NCBI GenBank assembly: GCA_023853785.1
Contig: JAJIRX010000776.1
Location: 1 to 19,668 of the forward strand
Source: Psilocybe azurescens
Lineage: Eukaryota; Basidiomycota; Agaricomycetes; Agaricales; Agrocybaceae
Length of the DNA: 19,668 nt
Reading direction: 5' to 3'
Below are positions 1-7,997 of this stretch, in pieces. How positions within the stretch are numbered: the first letter of the stretch is position 1; each line of letters starts with the position of its first letter. The translations under genes and the position numbers were made by a program. The notes under the pieces are model-generated. The model was not told where the DNA came from. It ran no database searches and saw only the letters and a program-made list of their open reading frames with translations.

Positions 1-54
1 TATATATATTCAAAATATTTTAAGCACTTTAAAAGTCCTGGCAGAAGCGAGGTG

Positions 55-1600
55 ATTCAGTTGCACCTCCTCGGCGTTCAGCACCAGTCTCTACAATTGA
101 GTCTCTTCTGACTGCTATTTCTTCAACTGGTGGTACTGAACTGCAGCTATCAATGCTGAAGCTAACTCTGTCTGCTGCTGCCCAGCTAATCAACAGATGC
201 CCTACTCCTCTCTGTCTCAACCACTTACAATGTCTTTGCCTGCTCCAGATATTTCTGCTCCAGTTGCTATCAGTTCAGAGGAGCAGAAAACATCTGAAAA
301 CAAGCTTTCTGATGAAGGTTGGTTTATATTTATATTTATTTTAATTAATTATTATTTATTTAATTATAAACAGATGCCACTATGGAAAGCCCACCTTCTC
401 CTGAGGTTCTTCAGCTACAGGTGGCATTTTTTGAGGCCAAGCAGTTGGATTGACTTATAATCCAGTTGATGATGAAGATCTTCATTTTTCACCTATTTTC
501 AACAAAGTAAAGGGCTTTGTTCTTTGTATTCATCTGTTTTGGATCCTTCTCAGCCTTCGGGCAACAAACATGAGGCCTAGCATGCGGGTTCCTGTTACTG
601 TCAACAAAAACTGGGGCCAGTTTTGCAAAATGTTGCTAGTCTTTTTGAACCAATCACCAGTAAGTTTTCATAATACATACTAATTTAAATTTCTATCTGA
701 CTATATTTAGAAAATCATATTCTTATCTGATGCTATAGATGAACTTTGGGACATGAAGGGTTTCTACAATAATGCAGTGGAATCCAATGATGAAATTTCA
801 TTCAAAGTTCATAATGGTAAACAAACTCTTCATATCTTCTTTTGTGAGTATTATATAACAAGCTCAGCATGCTAAATATTACTAATTCAATGCTATAGAG
901 CTCTTTTTCCTTGATTTTTCTTCTATTGCACCATCATGCTCAATCTCTTCAGGCTGCATCTCTTCCACCTATCTCTCGTTCTGTCACGCCACACAGTGTT
1001 CTGGTTTCACTTGCTCTCCTTCACTGTCTATATCAACATCTGGTGAGGTTGAAACCAGTAACATCAACACCACTACTGCTGAAGAGACTATTTCTCGTAA
1101 ACCATTCACTCCTTATGAGTCCACCCTTGCTTCTGTTCTCAAGGGTTCCAAATGGACCTGACATGTCAGCACCCACCCAAAGACCTTCCTGGCCAGTATC
1201 GCCGCTATTGTGCTGTTAGTGCTGCTCTTGACCAGATGGCTAAAATCTCAAAGTGGCCTGACAGACCACCAACTGAGAAGCAAGTCACGAGCTTTTCATT
1301 GGAAGAGTCAATGGAGTAACATGTGGCATCCAAACTTTTTAAAAGGGGCTGCTCGGTATTTTCCCAAGATGAGCAAGTGGCTTAATGGGGATTCTGATAG
1401 CATGGCAGCAGTAGAGTAGAGCTCGTTGGATGCAAGGTATACTTTGAAAAATTTACAGGAATGGATGGATAATGATGGAAAGATGCTAAAGAAGGAAAAG
1501 TTGTTGCTATTGAGGGAAAGGTCAGGAGCAAAAGTTCATCAAAGGATACATCTGAGCAGGAGAAGTCAAAGAACAACAAGAAGAAGAAGCAATCTGAGCA
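55..1600 (+). pseudogene. Broken multi-exon fungal gene, function unknown
   Basis: No single long frame exists, but coding-like pieces are joined by plausible fungal introns: 318-373 (GTTGGT...CAG), 660-738 (GTAAGT...TAG), 817-898 (GTAAAC...TAG with ACTAAT at 881-886) and 1601-1680 (GTAAGT...TTTCAG). Early pieces are serine/threonine/proline-rich. The 739-816 exon reads ELWDMKGFYNNAVES. Around 1270-1420 a piece reads SQWSNMWHPNFLKG then FPKMSKWLNG. A later frame gives YTLKNLQEWMDNDGKM, followed by a lysine-rich tail (KNNKKKK, near 1570-1595). The 'W...P.F...P.M..WL' and 'YTL..LQ.W' pattern resembles, from memory, uncharacterised fungal proteins often found among repeats; this is a recollection, not a search result. 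In-frame stops and frame changes near 560, 1160, 1310 and 1420 suggest decay. It lies in the same direction as, and just upstream of, the KDZ gene, so it may belong to that element. No function is assigned. Confidence 0.45.
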
Positions 1601-1680
1601 GTAAGTAGGAAGAATATAAATATATGCAATGTACTTTTAAATGTTTAAAATCTAACTGTTTGTATACTGTAAATTTTCAG

Positions 1681-3943
1681 ATCTTTTATAACAATCTACT
1701 TGATTGCTATATCACCTCTACTTCCCTCGTATTTTGGCTGCTTATCTGTCTTGCATATCTTCCCTATGTATCAGCATCAGGACCAATAACACCATTTCCT
1801 AATATTACATTTTTGGCTTTTAGCAATTTTGTGTCAACAACATTTAATCCAGATATTTCTTTGGAAACTGTGCTGCTAGTCTTTTTTTCTCCTAGGTAGA
1901 AAATCCAGACTTGCTTAATTTACATGCTCACCAAAAGCATCCAAGTTTACAGGGATGAAAAGTGCACAATTGCTGCAAGTTGGATGAAGACTTTGAGTTG
2001 TGCATTAAAAAATCGACTTGATACTGGTCTTTCATGCTCTTTCAACAAAACCAATTTCACGTCTGATACCTGGGAAACTGTATTAGCTGTAAAGCTTGAT
2101 AAATTTTCTGAAGTTCTTGGTCTTACACCCTATAAAACAAGGTGCTTTCTATCAAAAGTTGGAAAATGTTTCTCAAAGTGTATTGAACCAGTGCGGATAA
2201 TCTGCCCTCTTAACATGATTTGTATAACTCCATTATGCAGATCTCAACATATTAGGGTATATACCCATGGACGTGATTTACCATTGGTGACTTTGCTCAA
2301 AGGATCATCTATATTTAAAAATGTCCCTGTGTTAACAGGGGGAGAATGCACCAAATGCCACACATTATATTCTGCAGATCATCAAACTTATCATAATAAT
2401 GACACTCGTAATGAGAGATATCTAAATTTTCCTAAATACATCCAGATTGGAAGCAATATCTGGGTTGATTATGTTTTTGCAAATGCACTAATGAATGGCA
2501 TATACTCATTTCATGCATCTGCAAATACATATACTCAATATTGGAACAATAGCTTTGGCACTATTGATTCTGCTAATATATTTAAACTTAGTCGGAAACA
2601 AGTCTGGCAAGCTTTTTGCGGCACTCTATTAGGTTGTGGCTGCATCTTTACACACAACATTTGAAACTATTTCTGATATTGATATTGATGATCTTACTCA
2701 GCATGCCTTTGCTATACTTGGAAATGGTGGTGAAATTCCTGGTAAGAGAACATTCTTGTTCTGATTGTACCAAGCCATACAAAGAGACTGTTCAAGACAA
2801 AGGTCCTATTCCAGGTACATTACCTGTTAAGCTATATACTTTAGATGGTGTTGTTATGGGGCCACAGGTTTGTTTTTTGGCTTTTGTTTTATTTTTAAGT
2901 TTATACTAATTTTGTGAACTTAGATTTGTGCTTTTGATGGTTGCACCAATGATCTCATTAATGCACATGGTGGTTCACTTTGTACAATGCATGAAGTTGA
3001 ACTTGCAAACAAATGCCGGATGGTTGGCTGTGACAGTGATAAATTTGAAGAAACTCAAGCTTGCAGGCAACATCAAGACAACTGGAAGCAAAGTGTGCAG
3101 GCCTGTAGTAAAGAAACTCTCAATGGTATATGTCGCATTCTTCAAAGGCCTGGTGAACATCAAGAATGGCAACAAATTCCTGAAGGAGCTATTCAGCAAC
3201 CACATGATGAAGAGATTGATGAGAATACTCATTCTACACAACGACAAAAACATTATTTTTCACCTAATCGTTCATATTGTGTTGAAACTGCATGTGCACC
3301 TTGTGGAGTTGTTCTTGCATGGACTAAATTTGCCAAGTCTGAGTCTCCAACAAATATTCTCCGCTGGCTAGAACATCTATTTCCAAAATAAAGATGAAAG
3401 ACCAGCTTACATTTGTATTGATAAAGCATGTCAAGTTTTAAAACAGCTGTTAAACTCAAGTTATGGAATGAGTGGAAACAGACAACTCGTTTTATTGTGG
3501 ACTTTTATCACTATACCAATCATAAGGCAACTGATGAAGTTTGCCAGAAATGGTGTAATCCTGCACCCAAAGATGGCAGTGCTCCAAATCTTGTGGGTGA
3601 AAAAGTTGATGAAAATGGAAACCTCATTCAATATAGAGAATTTAATACTCAAGTCTGTGAGCAACTTAATGCTTGGCTTGGTGGCTATGAATTTATCTTA
3701 AAGCGAATGACATCCAAAAATTTCAATTGGTTTATACATACAATGTTGGTTTATCATGTGAAGCATGTTCTTGGCAGGTTATCATCTTCAAAAAATGAGG
3801 ACTCAATAGATGATGAAAGTAGTGAAGAAGAGGAATCTAGTGCAAGTAGTAATAGTAGCCAGAGTAGCAGCCAGACAACCCAAAGTGATGAAAATAGTGA
3901 GTCAACAGATAGTAGTGATGATGAAATGCATGTCTCAGATTAA
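1681..3943 (+). pseudogene. KDZ-type transposase with CxC5/CxC6 cysteine clusters, frameshifted
   Basis: This is a decayed DDE-type transposase of the fungal Kyakuja-Dileera-Zisupton group. The longest clean frame starts at 1924. It carries a CxC5-like cluster (CPLNMICITPLC near 2200-2240, then CTKCHTLYSADH near 2350). After about 2650 the frame changes, and a CxC6-like cluster follows (CSDC near 2757, then cysteine/histidine pairs at 2927-3080), interrupted by an intron at 2868-2923. Candidate catalytic residues are D in ICIDKACQ (3420-3422), D in VDFYHYTNH (3500-3502) and E in CEQLNAWLGG (3659-3661); the assignment follows the general KDZ pattern and is inference. The C-terminus (3780-3943) is serine/acidic-rich. 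Frame breaks near 2650-2740, 3386 and 3450 mean no full product can be made. The true N-terminus is uncertain; frames at 1681-1900 may belong to it. Terminal inverted repeats were not identified. Confidence 0.85.
2868..2923 (+). other. Spliceosomal intron in the KDZ gene
   Basis: A 56-bp intron begins GTTTGT directly after a CAG codon and ends CTTAG. A TACTAAT branch-site match lies at 2904-2910, a typical distance upstream of the acceptor. Removing it joins the frame ending MGPQ to the frame starting ICAFDGC, which restores the CxC6 cysteine pattern. Coding continuity on both sides supports it strongly. Confidence 0.8.
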
Positions 3944-3993
3944 ATAAATATTATACAATTTTCTCTATTTCATTAGTTAAGTCTAGTAAACTC

Positions 3994-4216
3994 AAAGATA
4001 AACAGAGTCCAGTGGATTTCACTGGACTCTATTTATTTTGATTTCTACTTATTTATTGTATTAAGTTTATCAGAGTCGAGTGGACTCCAGTGGACTTGCT
4101 TATATACTAAGTGTAAAAGATAAACAGAGTCCAATGGAGTCTACTGGACTCTATTTATTTTGATTTCTACTTATTTACTGTATCAAGTCTACCAGAGTCC
4201 AGTGGACTCCACTGGA
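3994..4216. repeat. 101-bp direct duplication (3994-4094 and 4116-4216)
   Basis: Two copies start AAAGATAAACAGAGTCCA and end TGGACTCCA/CTGGA. They share a central TCTATTTATTTTGATTTC and differ at a modest number of positions by eye. A 21-bp spacer (4095-4115) separates them. Each copy holds several TGGACTCCA/TGGAGTCCA palindromes, so each can also fold on itself. The block lies just after the KDZ stop codon and could be that element's subterminal repeat or an independent insertion. Confidence 0.75.
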
Positions 4217-4258
4217 GTCTGTTCACCTTTTACACTTAGTATATAGGCAAGTCCACTG
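4088..4258. mobile_element. MITE-like foldback element, about 171 bp
   Basis: The left arm from 4088 (CAGTGGACTTGC, then TATATACTAAGTGTAAAAG) is matched in inverted orientation by the right arm ending at 4258. The core 25-bp arms at 4095-4119 and 4227-4251 differ at one position, and similarity extends to about 50 bp per arm. The centre is AT-rich and non-coding. The size and structure fit a miniature inverted-repeat element. The exact ends are ambiguous because both arms sit in TGGAGTCCA repeats, and no clean target duplication is visible. Confidence 0.55.
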
Positions 4259-4285
4259 GAGTCCACTGGAGTCCACTGGAGTCCA
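4251..4285. repeat. 10-bp tandem array of GTCCACTGGA
   Basis: Three perfect consecutive GTCCACTGGA units are followed by a partial unit that becomes GTCCATATGGAC. The unit contains the palindromic core TCCACTGGA/TCCAGTGGA also found at 15275-15560 and 17127-17205. Confidence 0.85.
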
Positions 4286-4332
4286 TATGGACTGTGTGGG
4301 GATGGTAAAGTACTGATGGAAATATATAGATA

Positions 4333-4547
4333 CAGTGGCTCAAAAAACTGTCCAGATGTTTTTGAAATTGAACTTAAGCTGGCTATAATGACATGTAATC
4401 TTAATGAAATTAAATGATTTAAAATGTACTAGAAGTCCTTGGATCCCAGCTTTCAGAGAATATGATATATATTTGTATTTGTTTGGTTTATCTATTATTA
4501 TTAAACACTTCATAAAAATAACACATCTGGACAGTTTCTTTGCGGCC
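4333..4547 (+). repeat. Left terminal inverted repeat of outer Tc1 element
   Basis: It begins CAGTGGCTCAAAAAACTG and ends CATCTGGACAGTTTCTTTGC. Its partner is 7782-7995. Scattered mismatches indicate greater age than the inner element's arms. Confidence 0.87.
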
Positions 4548-4631
4548 CATTGGAATATAGGTATCTATATAAACTAGTACTTTGTGTGATCCAACTATGT
4601 CTTCAAAACATCTAAAACTCTTCTAGACATA

Positions 4632-4835
4632 CAGTAGCTCAAAACCGTCCCAATGTTTGGCACTTTCTCACTAATTGTTTAATAACTTGGGAAATAAATT
4701 ATGTAAAAGTCTGAAAATATTATATGTTATACTTTAACATGTGACTAACATATTTCTCACCAAGGTCACATGATTTTAACAAAAACTGATTAAGTAATGG
4801 AATTTACAAAATAATAAAACATTGGGACAGTTTTT
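4632..4835 (+). repeat. Left terminal inverted repeat of inner Tc1 element
   Basis: It pairs with 6482-6686 on the opposite strand. It starts CAGTAGCTCAAAACCGTCCC and ends ACATTGGGACAGTTTTT. The right arm has two extra A residues in the A-run near its tip. Confidence 0.9.
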
Positions 4836-4988
4836 GACCCTATAAAATAATAGCTTTACATGCTTGTAGAAAGCCAAAAAACCTTAGTATAAATTGTGAG
4901 AAAATTAAAAAAGGTCATGTGACACTATTTGTACACATTTGCAATGTTGAATTCAAGTTCAACCATCTTTCTCTTTAACCACCATATC

Positions 4989-6477
4989 ATGAAGCCTGCA
5001 ACACCTTCTCAGTACAATTCTGTCCTCAATCTTCTTGAAGAGGGCTATTCTCTTTGTCAAATAGAGTCTAAAACTGGTTTGTTGGAAGAATCAAGAGGGA
5101 AGTGGATACCAACAAAGAAAACCCCAAAACAACAAAGGTGGACATCCCTCCAAGCTTACTCCCAAGGATAAACAGGTTCTTTTTGCCAAATCAAAACAGG
5201 AAAGCTGGACAATGCTGTCCAGGCAACACACTTCATCAATGATGCTATTCCCTCTCCTGTTTGTGCCCAAACAATCAGAAATTCCCTCAAAGAAAACAAC
5301 TTCTGCTCTGTTGTTAAATCAAAATGTGTTAGTTTTGTGATTAAACACTTTGTTTCTAATGTTCTACACTTGATATTTGGACTTGTACAAATGGACACTT
5401 AGTTAGAATTCACTCTTTTCGGTGTTTTTGCACACTGTTCTGTTAATAACTTTTGTAGAGTAAAGTTATTCAAATTCTGATCACTGATCCGGAATCCCCT
5501 CGTTGAGACGGTTCCGGTGATATATAATTTGTCACGTAATTATAGGTTTGGTGTTTTGACGCCAATATTGTGGACACCTATAGTCACGCCCTCGCCATTT
5601 TTAGACACTTAGCCATGTAAAAGACCAGTATTCCTACTATGTCTGAGGAAACAAAGACACTAGAACAAGATTTGGAGTCTACAGAAGCAATTTACTATTT
5701 TCACTCATACTTGTCATTGTTGCGCATTTGAGATTTGACTCTATTGTTACTCATCAGTATAGCTACTGATTTGTGCATTATTGTCTATTTCTAACAAAAT
5801 GGCCCCTCCTCAAGGCTATCCACTGTCAAAAATGCCTAAAATTCACCCAGAATCATGTTGGCTGGACTGTGGAGGATTGGAAAAGAGTACTCTGGTCAGA
5901 TGAAACAAAAATCAACAGAATTGGCTCAGATGGAAGGGTCTATACATGGAAACCCAAGGGTGAAGCAATCTCAGATAAAACAACATTACCAACTGTCAAG
6001 CATGGAGGGGCAACAATCTCATGGTATGGGGTTGTATGGGGTGGAATGGTGTTGGAACACTCACTGAGGTTGAGGGGAAGACGAATGCAGACCAATACTG
6101 TGAAATTTTGGAGCATGGGGTGGATGAAAGCTTTGACAACTTGGAGATGGCAGAGGGGAAAAGGATTTTTCAGCAGGATAATGACCCCAAACACACCTCC
6201 AAAAAAGCTCAAGAATGGTTTTTGGCCAATGATGTTGAAGTTATGGAGTGGCCACCCCAATCCCCTGATCTCAACCCCATTGAACACCTTTTGGGTTTAC
6301 CTCAAAAGGCAAATGAACACCTATGAGACACCACCCAAAGGAGCATTTGAATTGTGGGAGAGATTGGCAAAGGAATAGACTGAAATACCTTCAGAAACAT
6401 GCCAAAGGCTTATAGAAAGCATGCCAAGGAGAATGGAGGCTGTTATCAAGGCAAAGGGAGGCCTTACTAAGTACTAG
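4989..6477 (+). pseudogene. Tc1-family DD34E transposase of the inner element, broken by LTR and frameshifts
   Basis: A cut-and-paste transposase of about 338 codons once the inserted LTR is ignored, the usual Tc1 length. The start at 4989 gives MKPATPSQYNSVLNLLEEGY, an HTH-type DNA-binding region. The middle reads GHPSKLTP near 5142 and INDAIPSPVCAQTIRNSL near 5236. After the LTR, the coding text resumes at 5802 (PLLKAIHCQK). Catalytic residues are all visible: D in LWSDETK (near 5900), first D of FQQDNDPKHTS (near 6178) and E of PDLNPIEH (near 6282), with 34 residues between the last two. Breaks: frame changes near 5110-5140, 5190, 6020 and 6295, the LTR at 5327-5796, and a stop at 6376-6378 where the family usually has W. 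The C-terminus ends LTKY at 6477. It is inactive, but the catalytic core is well preserved. Confidence 0.9.
5327..5796. mobile_element. Solo LTR of an LTR retrotransposon
   Basis: A 470-bp insert splits the inner transposase. It begins TGTTAG and ends CTAACA (canonical TG...CA, 6-bp inverted termini) and is flanked by a perfect 5-bp target duplication AAATG (5322-5326 and 5797-5801). Removing the insert plus one duplication joins VKSK to WPLLKA in frame. A TATATAA box lies at 5521-5527, and a stem CCGGAA/TTCCGG at 5489-5517. No internal coding region or primer-binding site is present, so this is a solo LTR left by recombination between two LTRs. The family (Ty3 or Ty1 type) and orientation cannot be decided from the LTR alone. 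Confidence 0.92.
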
Positions 6478-6481
6478 ATAG

Positions 6482-6686
6482 AAAAACTGTCCCAATGCTC
6501 TATTATTTTGTAAATTCCATTACTTAATCAGATTTTGTTAAAATCATGTGACCTTGGTGAGAAATATGTTAGTCACATGTTAAACTATAACATATAATAT
6601 TTCAGACTTTTACATAATTTATTTCCCAAGTTATTAAACAATTAGTGAGAAAGTGCCAAACATTGGGACGGTTTTTTGAGCTACTG
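6482..6686 (-). repeat. Right terminal inverted repeat of inner Tc1 element
   Basis: It is the partner of 4632-4835, running from AAAAACTGTCCCAATG to TTTTTTGAGCTACTG, followed by the TA target site. Confidence 0.9.
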
Positions 6687-7781
6687 TACCATTGATTGAC
6701 TTCACATAGTCTTCCTTGGGTATTTTCTTTCACTCCTCCAGTATTCTGTCCTACAGCTCCTGGACACCCTTTGGAGTATTTTTGTATTCTACAAAGCACA
6801 TTTTGAGAATATGCTACAAATTATCAATTGGATTGAGGTCTAGTTATTATTCTGGCCAGTCCAAAAGCTCTATTTTATAGTCTTTAAGCCATTTCTGAGC
6901 CTTTTTGGATGTGTGCTTGAGATCATTGTCTTGCTGAAAGATGAAATCATCCTGATCAAAATTGTAATACTCCAGAGTTTGGAAGACATAGTTTATCCAA
7001 AATTCTTACATAGAGTTCTCCATCCATCTTGCCTTCTATCCTGCACATGTAGCCAACACCACTTGTTGTTATACAACTGCAACTCATCATATGTCTTTCT
7101 TTAAATTTGATGGTTTTCTACATGCTGAGTTTGGAGAGGAGAACCATCTTTTTCCACACCCACTGCTTTTCATCTGACCCAATTCAATTGATCTTGGTCT
7201 CATCTGTGAGCATAACATGTTTCCAGTCTTTTCTGTTCAGTTTTTATACATCTGGACAAATTCAAGCAAGCCTTCCTATGGTTCTTAGAGAGGAATGGCT
7301 TTTTGAGCTTGACTTGTGCTACAAGATTTTTTTGAAAGAATTTTGAATGGTTTAGATGGAGATAGATGTTTTGGTGATAGTAAGAAACTTGCAGTAGAGT
7401 TGTGTGGAAGTATCAGCCTTTCCAGTGGAGACAAGTCAAACTAAATAGCAGTGGTAATAGAGAGTGAGCTTAGAAAAATGGTCTTCATGATTTTTTACAT
7501 CAATAACTCTATTCTAAAACATATCACCCAAATAGTTGACTTTAAAACACCAAGTTTGACATCAGTTTTGCAAATAGAATCACCATTTTCCAGCATAAAG
7601 ATAATGTTAGAGCATAATTTAAAAGAGAGAATGCATGACTGTGTAGCAGAGAATAATGAGCTATAAACTTGGGGGAATGTGAAGTTTCAGTCCTTTTTAT
7701 ATACTTCCAACATTTTTTCATTCATTTGATATTTTTTTGCATGTTTACAATAACAAAAACCTTATTGTGTTAATTCCAACA

Positions 7782-7995
7782 GGCTGCAAAGAAACTGTCT
7801 GGATGTGTTATTTTTATAAAGTATTTAATAATAATATATAAACCAAACAAATACAAACATATATTATATCTCCTGAAAGCTGTGATCCAGGGCGTTCCAG
7901 TACATTTTAAATCATGTAATTTTATGAGGATTACATGGTGTTATGGTCAATTTAAGTTCAATTTCAAAAACATCTGGACAGTTTTTGAGTCACTG
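7782..7995 (-). repeat. Right terminal inverted repeat of outer Tc1 element
   Basis: It starts GGCTGCAAAGAAACTGTC and ends ACAGTTTTTGAGTCACTG, followed by TA. It mirrors 4333-4547. Confidence 0.87.
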
Positions 7996-7997
7996 TA

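Larger units (their letters stand above)
4632..6686 (+). mobile_element. Inner Tc1/mariner element nested in the outer one
   Basis: Terminal inverted repeats of about 205 bp lie at 4632-4835 and 6482-6686, starting CAGTAGCTCAAAA, with TA at 4630-4631 and 6687-6688. The outer motif ACCGTCCCAATG recurs inverted at the inner ends as CATTGGGACAGTTTTT (left) and AAAACTGTCCCAATG (right), so each arm is palindrome-bounded. The two arms match at nearly every position by eye, implying a younger age than the outer element. Without the solo LTR and its 5-bp duplication the element is 1,580 bp, typical for Tc1. It is inserted at a TA inside the outer transposase C-terminus, in the opposite orientation. 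Confidence 0.93.
4574..7608 (-). pseudogene. Tc1-family DDE transposase of the outer element, degenerate and split
   Basis: Reading right to left, an HTH-like start (MLENGDSICKTDVKLGVL, about 7603) is followed by a catalytic block KHVMLTDETKIN near 7190-7230 and FQQDNDLKHTSKKAQKW near 6880-6930. The DLNPID region near 6830 has the third acidic residue as D in the surviving copy, although Tc1 proteins usually have E. Many stops and frame changes are present. The C-terminus is split: the frame reaches SING at 6689, the inner element intervenes, and the frame resumes at 4629 with MSRRVLDVLK and ends HTKY-stop at 4574, matching the usual Tc1 C-terminus. The clean resumption confirms the nesting. 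It cannot make a working protein. Confidence 0.85.
4333..7995 (-). mobile_element. Outer Tc1/mariner element, decayed and interrupted
   Basis: Terminal inverted repeats of about 215 bp lie at 4333-4547 and 7782-7995, beginning CAGTGGCTCAAAAA and CAGTGACTCAAAAA (read inward) and flanked by TA at 4331-4332 and 7996-7997. Each repeat also ends internally with an inverted copy of the terminal motif (CTGTCCAGATG outside, CATCTGGACAG inside). Subtracting the inner element and its duplicated TA leaves about 1.6 kb, the usual Tc1 size. Its transposase reads on the minus strand. The insertion interrupted the minus-strand gene at 7998-8880. Confidence 0.9.

Noticed and set aside
5324..5800. The break in the inner transposase as an intron
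   Set aside because: At 470 bp it is far longer than introns here. It has TG...CA ends with 6-bp inverted termini and a 5-bp target duplication, which is diagnostic of a solo LTR.
6602..7346. Short plus- and minus-strand frames as separate small genes
   Set aside because: They are fragments or shadows of the decayed outer Tc1 transposase, whose D and QQDND motifs read on the minus strand.
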